DNA of 64,000 nt from NCBI GenBank assembly GCA_009780315.1, contig WRAH01000005.1:1-64000 (forward strand), read 5' to 3'. The translations under genes and the position numbers were made by a program. The number at the start of each line of letters is the position of its first letter. The stretch's first letter is position 1. This document shows, in pieces, positions 7,367-15,719 of the stretch. The notes under the pieces were generated by a model. That model did no database searches, had not been told where the DNA came from, and saw only the letters and a program-made list of their open reading frames with translations. The stretch is from Defluviitaleaceae bacterium (GTDB taxonomy: Bacteria; Bacillota; Clostridia; Lachnospirales; WQUN01).

Positions 7367-8665
7367 ATGAAAATGGATATCTTATTCACAAATGCAACGA
7401 TAGTTACCATGAATCCAGAAACACCTATACTAAACAATGTAAATATAGGTATATCAGGAGGTAAAATTACTTTTGCAGTGCCGGAAAAACCACCAGTACG
7501 GACAATTGACTGTACAAATAAAGTCATCATGCCTGGAATGTACAACTGTCATGCACATGTTGCAATGACTATGTTTCGCGGGTATGCAAATGACTTAAAT
7601 CTTGAAGATTGGCTCTTTAAATATATCTTCCCTGCAGAGCGCAAATGGACACCTGCACTGATTCGTACAGGTACAACCCTTGCTGCGGCAGAAATGATAT
7701 CATCTGGCACTATCTCATTTTCTGATATGTATTTTTTTATGGACACAGTAGCACAAGTGGCAGACGAAGTAGGCATGATGGCAAATGTCAGTAATGCTGT
7801 CATAGGTTTCGATAAAGATACCTATGACTTTCACAAGGATAATGTATATGAACAATCATTAAATGCCATAGCCCAGTATCATAAAAAAGGTGATGGACGT
7901 ATTAAAGTTGATGCATCTATTCATGGGGTATATACCTCACATCCTCCTGCGTGGAAACAAGTGATGGACTTCACCCACAAGTATGGACTAGCCATGCACA
8001 TTCACCTTTCTGAAACCAAAACAGAACATGATGGTTGCATAAAAAATTATGGAAAAACACCTGCCCGTGTTTTTTATGAACATGGTGTGTTAGACGTACC
8101 CTGTGTAGCTGCCCATGGCGTGTGGATTACAGAAGAGGATATGGAAATGTTAACAGAAAAAAATGTGACGGTAGCCCATAATCCCCTTTCAAATCTTAAA
8201 CTTGCAAGCGGGCTTGCGCCCATAGTAAAAATGTTAGAAAAAGGGGTAAATGTGGCGATTGGCACAGACAGTGTTGCCTCAAATAATTCTCATGATTTAT
8301 TTGAAGAAATAAAAATGGCATCCTTGTTGCAAAAATATGCAACAGAAGACCCCACTGCATTGCCTGCACTTGAAGCACTAAAAATGGCAACAGTGAACGG
8401 TGCAAAAGCCCAAGGCCGTGCCAAAGAAAGTGGAATGATTGCTGAAGGTTTTGATGCAGATATGCTTGTGATGGATTTTAATAATCCCCGTCAAACTGTT
8501 TGTTATGACCCAACCCTTAATTTGGCATATTCCACAAGCGGACGGGATGTTGAGATGACAATATGCCGTGGACAAGTATTGTACGAAAAAGGGGAGTTTA
8601 AAACCATAGACATAGAGAAAACCTTATATGATGCCCGTAAAGCACAGGAGGTATTTTTATCATGA
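7367..8665 (+). CDS. mtaD: Amidohydrolase, SAH/MTA deaminase-like
   Basis: A 432-residue metal-dependent aminohydrolase of the TrzN/AtzA/MtaD group, expected to deaminate 5'-methylthioadenosine or S-adenosylhomocysteine. Visible metal and catalytic residues: His62 and His64 (NCHAH), His211/His213 and Glu216 (HIHLSET), His250 (AAHGVW) and Asp301 (IGTDSVASNN). The ATG at 7367 sits only 4 nt after GGAGG; a second in-frame ATG at 7373 is 10 nt away, so either may be used. The stop overlaps the next start as ATGA, coupling the gene to an ECF S component. The deaminated purine is known for relatives; chlorohydrolase or cytosine deaminase activity cannot be excluded. Confidence 0.85.
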   Translation: MKMDILFTNATIVTMNPETPILNNVNIGISGGKITFAVPEKPPVRTIDCTNKVIMPGMYNCHAHVAMTMFRGYANDLNLEDWLFKYIFPAERKWTPALIRTGTTLAAAEMISSGTISFSDMYFFMDTVAQVADEVGMMANVSNAVIGFDKDTYDFHKDNVYEQSLNAIAQYHKKGDGRIKVDASIHGVYTSHPPAWKQVMDFTHKYGLAMHIHLSETKTEHDGCIKNYGKTPARVFYEHGVLDVPCVAAHGVWITEEDMEMLTEKNVTVAHNPLSNLKLASGLAPIVKMLEKGVNVAIGTDSVASNNSHDLFEEIKMASLLQKYATEDPTALPALEALKMATVNGAKAQGRAKESGMIAEGFDADMLVMDFNNPRQTVCYDPTLNLAYSTSGRDVEMTICRGQVLYEKGEFKTIDIEKTLYDARKAQEVFLS

Positions 8666-9225
8666 GCGACCGAACGAAGCAATTGACAGCCATGGCAATG
8701 CTAACAGCCATGGCATTCATATTAGGTGCAGTGCTTCGCCTACGCGGAATTTTTCCCATGGCACCATTTTTAACATTTGAGCTAAAAGATGTGGGTATTC
8801 TCATTGGCGGCTTTATGTTTGGGCCACTGGCTGCCCTTTTAATGTCTATTGTTTTGGCACTGCTTGAAATGATTACAATTAGCGAATCTGGTATATTGGG
8901 TGCAATCATGAACGCACTGGGAAGCGCGGCTTTTACATGTACAGCAGCTTTTATCTACAATAAAAAGCGCGGCATGAAAGGGGCGATTGTTGGGCTGGTT
9001 GCTGGTTCGCTAGTGATGACGACGGTTATGATTTTGTTTAATTATGTAATAACCCCCCTTTATGTGCCAGGGGTCACACGAGAAGCCGTGACTTTAATGA
9101 TTTTGCCTGCGCTTTTGCCATTTAATCTAATAAAAGCTGGTGTAAATTCTATTGTTGTATTATTGATTTATAAGCGCGTATCTGTGGCGTTAAAAGCTGC
9201 GGGTTTCTATAAATCTTTAGATTAG
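8662..9225 (+). CDS. ECF transporter S component (RibU-like fold)
   Basis: A 187-residue integral membrane protein with about six helices. The segments 'FELKDVGILIGGFMFGPLAA' and 'GSLVMTTVMILFNYVITPLY' resemble the RibU/YpaA group of energy-coupling-factor substrate-binding subunits. It would need the shared EcfAA'T module, not present in this window. RibU imports riboflavin, but no FMN riboswitch precedes this gene; instead it is translationally coupled (4-nt overlap) to an SAH/MTA-deaminase-like gene, so a nucleoside or purine-related ligand is possible. Its stop overlaps the stop of the convergent GGDEF gene by 3 nt. Confidence 0.8.
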   Translation: MSDRTKQLTAMAMLTAMAFILGAVLRLRGIFPMAPFLTFELKDVGILIGGFMFGPLAALLMSIVLALLEMITISESGILGAIMNALGSAAFTCTAAFIYNKKRGMKGAIVGLVAGSLVMTTVMILFNYVITPLYVPGVTREAVTLMILPALLPFNLIKAGVNSIVVLLIYKRVSVALKAAGFYKSLD

Positions 9226-10217
9226 TTTTCTATTTCCGTAGGGTGAGAGGTTGTTGATTTAAAAAATTCTGTTTCAGCAACCTCGGTATCTTCTTTATTT
9301 AGTGTGTACATTTCTTCCACAGTAATGACTCTATTTCTTCCAAGTGATTTTGCTTTATATAATGCTTTATCAACTTCACCAATAAACTCAGTTGTTGTAT
9401 TTGGACAATTTGACGGTGTTGGAATAATTGAAGATGCGCCAAGGCTTACAGTGATGTTTATAGAGTCATTGCCGCATATAACAGGTGTTGATTGAACATT
9501 AGCACGGATTTTTTCACCTACAAGGCGCGTACCTTCAATGGGGGTATCTGGAAGGATTATCGCAAACTCTTCTCCTCCCCAGCGAAATACATAGTCTGAA
9601 CCACGTTGAACAGATGATGTGAGTACTTGTGACATAGTTTTTAGGGCAATATCTCCATTAAGGTGTCCGTAAGTGTCATTGAATTTTTTAAAATGGTCAA
9701 TATCTATCATTAGCAAACTAAGCCAAGTACCATTGCGAGAGGCTCTTACCCATTCTTTTTGCATTTGTTGCTCGAAATAACGACGATTATTAACACCTGT
9801 TAGCCCATCGGTTAAACTAAAACGTTCAATGGTACGCATTTGCTCAAGAAGTTTTAAATGAATGCCTACGCGCAAAGTGACAATGTCTGCCACAAAAGGC
9901 TTCTTGATGTAATCTACTGCACCGCTGGTTAATGCTCTCACTTCATCCCCTCGTGCTTCACTGCTTGTAATAAAAATAACAGGTATATCTTTTGTTTTAT
10001 CATTCGATTTTAATGTTGCTAGTACGTCATAACCAGACATACCTTTCATAACAAGGTCAAGGATTATCAGCTCTATATCATACTTTTCTGCAATAAGTAG
10101 ACCAGTTTCACCACTGCGGGCAGATTTTACTGTGTATTTTGATGATAAAATTAAATTTAACGCGCTCAACATCATTGGGTCATCATCAATTATGAGGATG
10201 CAATTTTTTTCATTCAT
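9222..10217 (-). CDS. Response regulator with GGDEF domain (diguanylate cyclase)
   Basis: A 331-residue REC-GGDEF protein of the PleD/WspR type that should make cyclic di-GMP when phosphorylated. Receiver (1-120): acidic Asp11/Asp12, phospho-acceptor Asp54 (IILDLVM), Thr84 and Lys106. GGDEF domain (about 135-300): active-site GGEEF at 214-218, and an inhibitory I-site RGSD at 205-208, exactly five residues before it, so product inhibition is expected. The last 30 residues are a low-complexity tail. No histidine kinase gene is adjacent. Convergent with, and overlapping, the ECF gene. Confidence 0.93.
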   Translation of the reverse strand: MNEKNCILIIDDDPMMLSALNLILSSKYTVKSARSGETGLLIAEKYDIELIILDLVMKGMSGYDVLATLKSNDKTKDIPVIFITSSEARGDEVRALTSGAVDYIKKPFVADIVTLRVGIHLKLLEQMRTIERFSLTDGLTGVNNRRYFEQQMQKEWVRASRNGTWLSLLMIDIDHFKKFNDTYGHLNGDIALKTMSQVLTSSVQRGSDYVFRWGGEEFAIILPDTPIEGTRLVGEKIRANVQSTPVICGNDSINITVSLGASSIIPTPSNCPNTTTEFIGEVDKALYKAKSLGRNRVITVEEMYTLNKEDTEVAETEFFKSTTSHPTEIEN

Positions 10218-10273
10218 GCTAGTCCCCCTTTCCCGTTGCCGTCATTGTACTACATTTTTCCTAAAAGTGAAAG

Positions 10274-10310
10274 AAAAAATCTAAGCCGCGCTGAAAATAT
10301 TTAGCGCGGC
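10274..10310 (-). terminator. Intrinsic terminator after the SpoIIQ-like gene
   Basis: GCCGCGCT/AGCGCGGC stem (8 bp) followed on the minus strand by TTAGATTTTTT. It ends the murA-spoIIQ transcription unit. Confidence 0.85.
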
Positions 10311-10336
10311 TTTCTTTAACCCTGATTGAATATATT

Positions 10337-11191
10337 TTAATGCTCACGTGCCTGTAGTAAGTCATATGGATTGACTGGTTCATCATCTCGTGTAACACGT
10401 AAGTGAACATGGGTTCCATCAAGGCTTCCAAAAATAGAGGGTTGTCCTACACCACCAATGATTTGCCCCGACCGAACGATATCACCTTCGGACACCGTTG
10501 CGTTTTCCATCAGTTGACCATAGGTGATTACCCAACCATCACCATGGTCAATTTTTACATAGTTTCCGCGCCTTATATCATTACCTACGGCTACGACTCT
10601 TCCATCTGCCCCTGCACGCACAGGTTCACCTTCTGGTGCGGCAATTCTCAAGTTATCATTTGTCCTAAACTGGTCAAGGGTTGGGTCGAATACCAGTGTT
10701 GTCATACTAAATGGCATTACGATTTCACCATATACAGGCCAAACGAGATTATCACATTCTGTGAATGGCTCAAAAGTTTCTGCTGTGGGTGTTACTGCTG
10801 GCGGTGGTTCTGGTGTTGACGGTTCTGGTGCAGGTGTTTCTGCTGGTGGGTCGCCATTTTGAATGGGGGGTGTTGGCTCATCTTGGGTGGGTAGTGGCGT
10901 TGATTGCGGTCGCTCTTGTGGTGTTTGAGGTTGGTCTGGGGTTGGTTCTGGTGTATTTCGTGGTCTAAACCATGCTTCTTGGTCTACTTGTGCAAGATAG
11001 CTTTCGACTTGGTCTGCCGCTACGTATACTGTATCTTCGGGTTCATATGCCCCTTGGGTTCCGCGCCCATTCCGCGCAGTAAATGTTACTACAAACGCTA
11101 AAACTGCTACTGCTCCTAAACATGAATACAGTGCGATGAAAAATCCTTTTTTACGGAAGATACTGTCTTCCGGGCCTGTTGTATTTTTCAT
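10337..11191 (-). CDS. spoIIQ: SpoIIQ-like M23 (LytM) protein, probably catalytically inactive
   Basis: A 284-residue bitopic membrane protein: TM helix at about 16-38, a Pro/Thr/Glu-rich linker (78-142) and a LytM domain (about 150-280). In LytM peptidases zinc is held by HxxxD and HxH. Here HVH (261-263) is kept, but the first motif reads N178...R182 before 'IAAPEG', so both ligands are lost. SpoIIQ of Bacillus subtilis also lacks the first His; it acts as a forespore partner of SpoIIIAH in the engulfment channel. The position right after murA matches clostridial murA-spoIID-spoIIQ neighbourhoods, although spoIID is missing here. The SpoIIQ name is therefore likely, not proven. Confidence 0.75.
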   Translation of the reverse strand: MKNTTGPEDSIFRKKGFFIALYSCLGAVAVLAFVVTFTARNGRGTQGAYEPEDTVYVAADQVESYLAQVDQEAWFRPRNTPEPTPDQPQTPQERPQSTPLPTQDEPTPPIQNGDPPAETPAPEPSTPEPPPAVTPTAETFEPFTECDNLVWPVYGEIVMPFSMTTLVFDPTLDQFRTNDNLRIAAPEGEPVRAGADGRVVAVGNDIRRGNYVKIDHGDGWVITYGQLMENATVSEGDIVRSGQIIGGVGQPSIFGSLDGTHVHLRVTRDDEPVNPYDLLQAREH

Positions 11192-11246
11192 TCGCTCACC
11201 TCCTGAATAATTTTTATAAATGGATTATTGCCGCTGGTATAAAAAC

Positions 11247-12521
11247 TTAAACCTCATGTTGCTCTCTTTTTATTTTCGCACCTAGTTTATTTAACTGCTC
11301 GTCTAAACGGTCGTAACCACGGTCGATATGGTGTATGCCCGTTATTTCTGTTGAACCTTCTGCACGTAGGGCCGCTAAAACCAGTGCTGCGCCTGCACGT
11401 AAATCACTGGCGGCGACTTGAGTTCCTGTGAGTATATCTACACCTTCAACGATGGCACTGCGGCTTTCGATTTTTATTTCCGCGCCCATGCGCTTTAGCT
11501 CACCAACTTGCATGAAACGATTTTCAAATACGGTTTCTGTGATAATGCTTGTCCCAGAAGCGGTCGCCATCAATGCCATAAACTGTGCTTGCATATCTGT
11601 TGGAAAACCGGGGTAGGGTAAAGTTTTAAGGTCAGCCGCAATAATTTCATTAGCAGAATCATGCCGCACGCGGATACCTGTTTCTAATTCATCAACGATG
11701 ATATGGGCTTCTTTTAGTTTTGCCGTTACAGGTTTTACATGGTCTGCCATAATATTAGTTAGCATGACATCTCCGCGGGTGAGTGCTGCTGCAATCATAA
11801 ATGTTCCTGCTTCAATCCTATCAGGAATAATGCTGTGTTGGGTTGCCTTCATTGCCCGCACACCATCAATTTTTATCGTATCTGTTCCTGCACCACGAAT
11901 TTTTCCGCCAGCTGCATTTAAGAAATTTGCAAGGTCAACAATTTCAGGCTCTACAGCACAATTTTCTAAAATAGTTTGTCCTTCGGCAAGTGATGCTGCC
12001 ATCATAATATTTTCTGTTGCACCTACACTGGGAAAGTCAAGATAGATTTTTGCACCTTTTAATTTTTTTGCACTGACTGTGACACACCCATGGGAATTAT
12101 CCACTTCTGCACCTAATGCTGCAAACCCTTTAAGGTGTAAATCCACAGGGCGGGAACCTATAGCGCACCCGCCGGGAAGCGGTACTTTTGCCCTGCCAAA
12201 CCGTGCCAAAAGCGGCCCCATGACCAAAAATGATGCCCTTAATTTCGCCACAAGCTCATAAGCGGCTTCATGAGAATGGATATCTGAGGTGCAAATTTCC
12301 AAGATGCCTGATTGCTTATCCCATTTTGTTTTTGCACCTAAAGTTTCCATTAACCCACTCATAGATTCAACATCACTCAAGGTGGGAACATTTTGCAAAG
12401 CACAAACATCTCCTGTTAGCATGGTTGCTGCCAACACAGGAAGTACAGCGTTTTTTGCTCCGCCAATTTCTAATGAGCCGCTCAAAGGGCCGCTTGGCTC
12501 GATAATAAACTTTTCTGCCAT
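11247..12521 (-). CDS. murA: UDP-N-acetylglucosamine 1-carboxyvinyltransferase
   Basis: First committed step of peptidoglycan synthesis: transfers enolpyruvate from PEP to UDP-GlcNAc in the cytoplasm. The 424-residue length is normal. Visible marks are Lys23 (GGAKNAVLP), the PEP-binding Cys119 in 'PLPGGCAIGSRPVDLH', and the C-terminal 'HIDRGYDRLDEQLNKLGA'. The cysteine predicts fosfomycin sensitivity as in other MurA proteins. RBS upstream is weak (AGGTGATTGA). A SpoIIQ-like gene follows 55 bp downstream on the same strand. Confidence 0.97.
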   Translation of the reverse strand: MAEKFIIEPSGPLSGSLEIGGAKNAVLPVLAATMLTGDVCALQNVPTLSDVESMSGLMETLGAKTKWDKQSGILEICTSDIHSHEAAYELVAKLRASFLVMGPLLARFGRAKVPLPGGCAIGSRPVDLHLKGFAALGAEVDNSHGCVTVSAKKLKGAKIYLDFPSVGATENIMMAASLAEGQTILENCAVEPEIVDLANFLNAAGGKIRGAGTDTIKIDGVRAMKATQHSIIPDRIEAGTFMIAAALTRGDVMLTNIMADHVKPVTAKLKEAHIIVDELETGIRVRHDSANEIIAADLKTLPYPGFPTDMQAQFMALMATASGTSIITETVFENRFMQVGELKRMGAEIKIESRSAIVEGVDILTGTQVAASDLRAGAALVLAALRAEGSTEITGIHHIDRGYDRLDEQLNKLGAKIKREQHEV

Positions 12522-12607
12522 TCAATCACCTGCTTATATGTCATTTATAATATAGTTTTGCCAGAGAAGTAATGGACATATTCATATATATATGAAAAAC
12601 TAATTTC

Positions 12608-12636
12608 TTGACAATGTCATAGCAGGCACGTATATT
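12608..12636 (+). promoter_or_regulatory. SigA-type promoter of pgmB
   Basis: TTGACA and TATATT with 17-bp spacing, about 50 bp before the start codon. Confidence 0.7.
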
Positions 12637-12684
12637 TACCACAAACCCATAATAGAAAAAATAGCAAAGGATTGGTGAAAGTGC

Positions 12685-13335
12685 ATGAAATACAAAGGCA
12701 TAATTTTCGATTTAGACGGGGTAATCTGTCACACAGATGAGTTTCACTATCAAGCATGGAAAACCATTGCAGATAAGCAAGGTATCTATTTTGATGAAAT
12801 CATCAACAACCGCTTGCGTGGCGTAAGCCGAATGGAAAGTTTAGAAATAATATTAGAACGCTATACAGGTACTCCATTGACTCATGAAGAAAAATTACAA
12901 ATGGCAGATGAAAAAAATGAAGTTTATAAATCTTTACTTATGCAAATGAACGAAACCCATGTGACAAAAATGGTACTGGATACTTTAAAGGATTTACGTA
13001 AAGAGGGTATACAACTTGCCATTGGTTCTTCAAGTAAAAATGCAGAGCTTATTTTAAAACAGATAGGTTTGAATAATTTTTTTGATGCAATCAGTGACGG
13101 TAATAATATTGAATTTTCTAAACCCCATCCTCAAGTTTTCTTACTTGCGGCTGAATATATTGCATTGCCGCCAGAAAATTGTCTTGTCATAGAAGATGCA
13201 CAGGCAGGAATTGAAGCCGCCATTGCAGGAGGTTTTGACAGTGTAGGGCTTGGCGATTGGGCAAAAGATTGTGGTGAAACGTATCATATTCAAAATTTTG
13301 ACGAAATTTTGTCAATCATCAGAAGGAAGTATTAA
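12685..13335 (+). CDS. pgmB: Beta-phosphoglucomutase
   Basis: HAD-superfamily enzyme (216 residues) converting beta-glucose 1-phosphate to glucose 6-phosphate. The nucleophile motif is DLDGV (Asp9, Asp11). The cap segment includes 'LRGVSRMESLEIILERY', characteristic of beta-PGM. Later motifs are IGSSSKNA (Ser and substrate loop), the lysine in 'FSKPHPQVF' and acidic 'VIEDAQAGIEAA'. In most bacteria this gene sits beside maltose, trehalose or kojibiose phosphorylase; none is present here, so the phosphorylase must be elsewhere. It has its own promoter and is followed 54 bp later by an esterase gene. Confidence 0.92.
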   Translation: MKYKGIIFDLDGVICHTDEFHYQAWKTIADKQGIYFDEIINNRLRGVSRMESLEIILERYTGTPLTHEEKLQMADEKNEVYKSLLMQMNETHVTKMVLDTLKDLRKEGIQLAIGSSSKNAELILKQIGLNNFFDAISDGNNIEFSKPHPQVFLLAAEYIALPPENCLVIEDAQAGIEAAIAGGFDSVGLGDWAKDCGETYHIQNFDEILSIIRRKY

Positions 13336-13389
13336 CAAAAATTGAAGTGAACATTGACGCTAAAAGATTGATATAGGAGGGTTCGGGGT

Positions 13390-14184
13390 ATGGCAATAGC
13401 ACAAGTTCATTTTTTCTCAAGAAGTTTAAGCCGTCAAGTAACGGTCAATGCAATTGTTCCTGTCGGTAAGTTCCATATGCCTGATATGCCGGAAAGAGAG
13501 AAAAAACCATTTAAAACACTGTATTTGCTCCATGGTATCTTTGGAAATTATACTGACTGGATGGTTGGTACACGCATTGCCTCATGGGCAGAAGAACGCA
13601 ATTTAGCGGTAATCATGCCATCCGGTGACAATAGCTTTTATGTAGACCATGAAAAGAGCGGTGCGATGTATGGTGATTATTTCGGGCGTGAGCTTGTTGA
13701 AGTTACTCGTGAAATGTTCCCGTTGTCGGATAAACGTGAAGATACTTTTATTGGCGGTTTATCCATGGGTGGGTTTGGAGCCCTTAGAAATGGCTTGAAA
13801 TACCATGAAACATTTGGCGCAATCGCGGCACTTTCCAGCGCACTTGTACTGGACAATGCGGTTCATTCTACCAATGATACACCAACCATTATTGGACGGC
13901 GTGGTTATTATGAATCGGTTTTTGGTGATTTGGATAAGCTTTTAGGCAGCGACAAAGACCCTAAAGCATTGCTGACTGCTTTAAAAGAAAGCGGCGCAAG
14001 CATTCCAAAGCTGTATATCGCTTGCGGCACAGAAGATTCCCTTATTGAAGCGAATCGCGGATATCATAAGTTTCTTGAGGATAATCATGTAGAACATACC
14101 TATGTAGAGGGAACAGGGGCACACACTTGGGAGTTTTGGGATGAATATATCTTAAAAGTACTCCATTGGCTGTCTTTAGCGTAA
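13390..14184 (+). CDS. Alpha/beta-hydrolase esterase (esterase D / tributyrin esterase family)
   Basis: A 264-residue cytoplasmic serine esterase without signal peptide. Features: oxyanion strand 'LYLLHGIFGNYTDW', nucleophile Ser125 in GLSMGG, acid Asp in 'CGTEDSL' and His in 'GAHTWEFW'. Family members hydrolyse short-chain acyl esters (tributyrin, acetylated sugars, S-formylglutathione). Strong AGGAGGG RBS. A paralogue of similar length lies at 53886-54656. The substrate is not deducible. Confidence 0.87.
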   Translation: MAIAQVHFFSRSLSRQVTVNAIVPVGKFHMPDMPEREKKPFKTLYLLHGIFGNYTDWMVGTRIASWAEERNLAVIMPSGDNSFYVDHEKSGAMYGDYFGRELVEVTREMFPLSDKREDTFIGGLSMGGFGALRNGLKYHETFGAIAALSSALVLDNAVHSTNDTPTIIGRRGYYESVFGDLDKLLGSDKDPKALLTALKESGASIPKLYIACGTEDSLIEANRGYHKFLEDNHVEHTYVEGTGAHTWEFWDEYILKVLHWLSLA

Positions 14185-14219
14185 GTCAAAAATTTTTATT
14201 TTAAATAAAAGGAGCATGT

Positions 14220-14579
14220 ATGATGAAATTTGCAGATTATCTTGACCTTGTTGAGAACACGGAAGATGAACAATTGTTGCTAAAGAACGCTGCTGAAATA
14301 AGAGACGATATTGCCAAAGTGACATGGATACCTATTGTAGGCAAAATTTTAACAGCGTTAATTGTTTTAGGGGAATGTGAAAATATTGCAGAATTTAGAC
14401 AATCAGAACAGTATGATGTGATTAAAGACTGGAATATCGAGGTAAGCGACATCAAAAAAGGGCATTTTTCACTTTATCCAAGTGATGCCCATTTACAGAT
14501 AATCAAAACTGTGATAATCGTTGTTGGTGCTGTGTTGACATTACTATGGTTACGTAGAAAATTACGCCGTAAACGTTAA
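14220..14579 (+). CDS. Small membrane-anchored protein of unknown function
   Basis: A 119-residue protein I do not recognise. The first 95 residues are soluble, with one mildly hydrophobic stretch (about 39-51, 'IPIVGKILTALIVLG'). It ends in a strong transmembrane helix (about 97-111, 'IIKTVIIVVGAVLTLLWL') followed by an Arg/Lys-rich cytoplasmic tail (RRKLRRKR). Such a tail-anchored layout, lacking a signal peptide, would leave the N-terminal part outside if the positive-inside rule holds. The start is chosen from the GGAG box at 14211; ATG at 14223 is an alternative. It may share a transcript with the esterase 36 bp upstream. It is convergent with the next gene, overlapping its stop by 4 nt. 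Confidence 0.65.
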   Translation: MMKFADYLDLVENTEDEQLLLKNAAEIRDDIAKVTWIPIVGKILTALIVLGECENIAEFRQSEQYDVIKDWNIEVSDIKKGHFSLYPSDAHLQIIKTVIIVVGAVLTLLWLRRKLRRKR

Positions 14580-14938
14580 AAAAGGTGGCGCAACATTTTA
14601 GCTTTATCAATTTTGTCTTGAATCTCAAGAGAGCGGTCACCAGCAAGACCTTCTAAGTGGTGAACAAGCTCGTGATAAAATACATCTTTAAGCTTTTCAC
14701 GGAACTTTTCGGGACATAAGCGTCCGTAAGCTTGTGTCATAGAGCCATAATGCACCACCACATAACGCCCCAATCCCCGTGGCTGGTAATGGTACTGCCC
14801 TAGTATGATTAAGCCATTTTCATCAAATACCGTTTCCTCTGTGAGGGCGTATCCGCCGTTTAAACCTTTAAAAATTTCTTGCGGGAGGTCTTGGGCAATT
14901 TCGTCTAAGGCCTCTTGTGACGCTTCAAAAGTAAGCAA
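14576..14938 (-). CDS. Putative zinc metallopeptidase (zincin-like, HELVHH)
   Basis: A 120-residue protein with the zinc motif FYHELVHHLEG near residues 87-97, in the small 'metallopeptidase family / DUF1025-like zincin' group found in Actinobacteria and Firmicutes. Other family marks are 'IFKGLNGGYAL', 'GQYHYQPRGLGRYVVVHYGS' and the helix before the motif. The start is TTG at 14938, since no ATG fits; an AGAGGG box lies about 10 nt upstream within the ung stop region. It directly follows ung (6-bp gap) on the same strand. The in vivo role is not established. Confidence 0.78.
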   Translation of the reverse strand: MLTFEASQEALDEIAQDLPQEIFKGLNGGYALTEETVFDENGLIILGQYHYQPRGLGRYVVVHYGSMTQAYGRLCPEKFREKLKDVFYHELVHHLEGLAGDRSLEIQDKIDKAKMLRHLF

Positions 14939-14944
14939 GTTACA

Positions 14945-15610
14945 TCATCCCTCTCCCCAGTGAATTGGCGTTAGTCCATGTTTTTCTAAAAATACGTTGG
15001 TTTTAGAAAAATGTTTACACCCAAAGAACTTCCCTCCCGCAAGAGGGCTTGGGTGGGCTGCTTGCAAAATCAAATGATTTGGGTTTGCTATCATACGCCC
15101 TTTTGATTGCGCGTCTCGCCCCCATAGTAAGAAAACCATAGGCATTTCTCTACGGTCAAGGATGTCCATGACTGCATCCGTAAATTGTTCCCATCCACGG
15201 CCTGCATGTGAGCGGCTTTGTCTTGCTTGAACCGTTAGCACATTATTGAGAAGCAGTACGCCTTGTCTTGCCCAATGTTCCAAATTGCCATTTTGCGGAA
15301 TGGCGCATCCAACATCGTTTGCAATTTCTTTATAAATATTTTGAAGGGAAGGGGGAATTTTTGCCGTTGGCTTTACAGAAAAGGAAAGCCCATGGGCTTC
15401 TCCTGCATTGATATATGGGTCTTGTCCCACAATAACTACTTTGACCTGCCCATAAGATGTAAATTTTAGCGCATTAAAAATATCATGCATGTTTGGATAG
15501 ACTGTGGTTGTTTTATAAGCATTTTTTAGAAATTCCCGCAATGCTAAGTAATAATCTTTGCGGAATTCATCTGCCAAAAGTTCATCCCAGTCATTATCAA
15601 ATTTCACCAT
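14945..15610 (-). CDS. ung: Uracil-DNA glycosylase, family 1
   Basis: Removes uracil from DNA to start base-excision repair. The 221-residue size is normal. Catalytic Asp and stacking residues are in GQDPYINAGEAHGLSFSV; the His of the usual DPYH is replaced by Ile. The uracil-binding 'LLLNNVLTVQARQSRSHAG' and the catalytic His in 'AAHPSPLAGGKFFGCKHF' are present. The gene is followed at once by a zincin-like gene and probably shares its transcript. RBS is weak (GGGTGAT). Confidence 0.95.
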   Translation of the reverse strand: MVKFDNDWDELLADEFRKDYYLALREFLKNAYKTTTVYPNMHDIFNALKFTSYGQVKVVIVGQDPYINAGEAHGLSFSVKPTAKIPPSLQNIYKEIANDVGCAIPQNGNLEHWARQGVLLLNNVLTVQARQSRSHAGRGWEQFTDAVMDILDRREMPMVFLLWGRDAQSKGRMIANPNHLILQAAHPSPLAGGKFFGCKHFSKTNVFLEKHGLTPIHWGEG

Positions 15611-15643
15611 TTATATCACCCAGACAATATCATAACATAATAT

Positions 15644-15672
15644 TTGACGAAAATGTCTATGATATGTATAAT
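15644..15672 (+). promoter_or_regulatory. SigA-type promoter of rplS operon
   Basis: TTGACG and TATAAT separated by 17 bp, 47 bp before the rplS start. Confidence 0.75.
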
Positions 15673-15719
15673 ATACCATTGAATTATAACAAACGGATTT
15701 TGAAACGGAGGATTTACCC

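Noticed and set aside
8600-8662. FMN riboswitch for the RibU-like S component
   Set aside because: The gene starts inside the preceding coding sequence; there is no leader to hold a riboswitch.
10765-11101. Hydrophobic plus-strand frames over the SpoIIQ-like linker
   Set aside because: They arise from the reverse of the Pro/Thr/Glu-rich linker and have no start signal.
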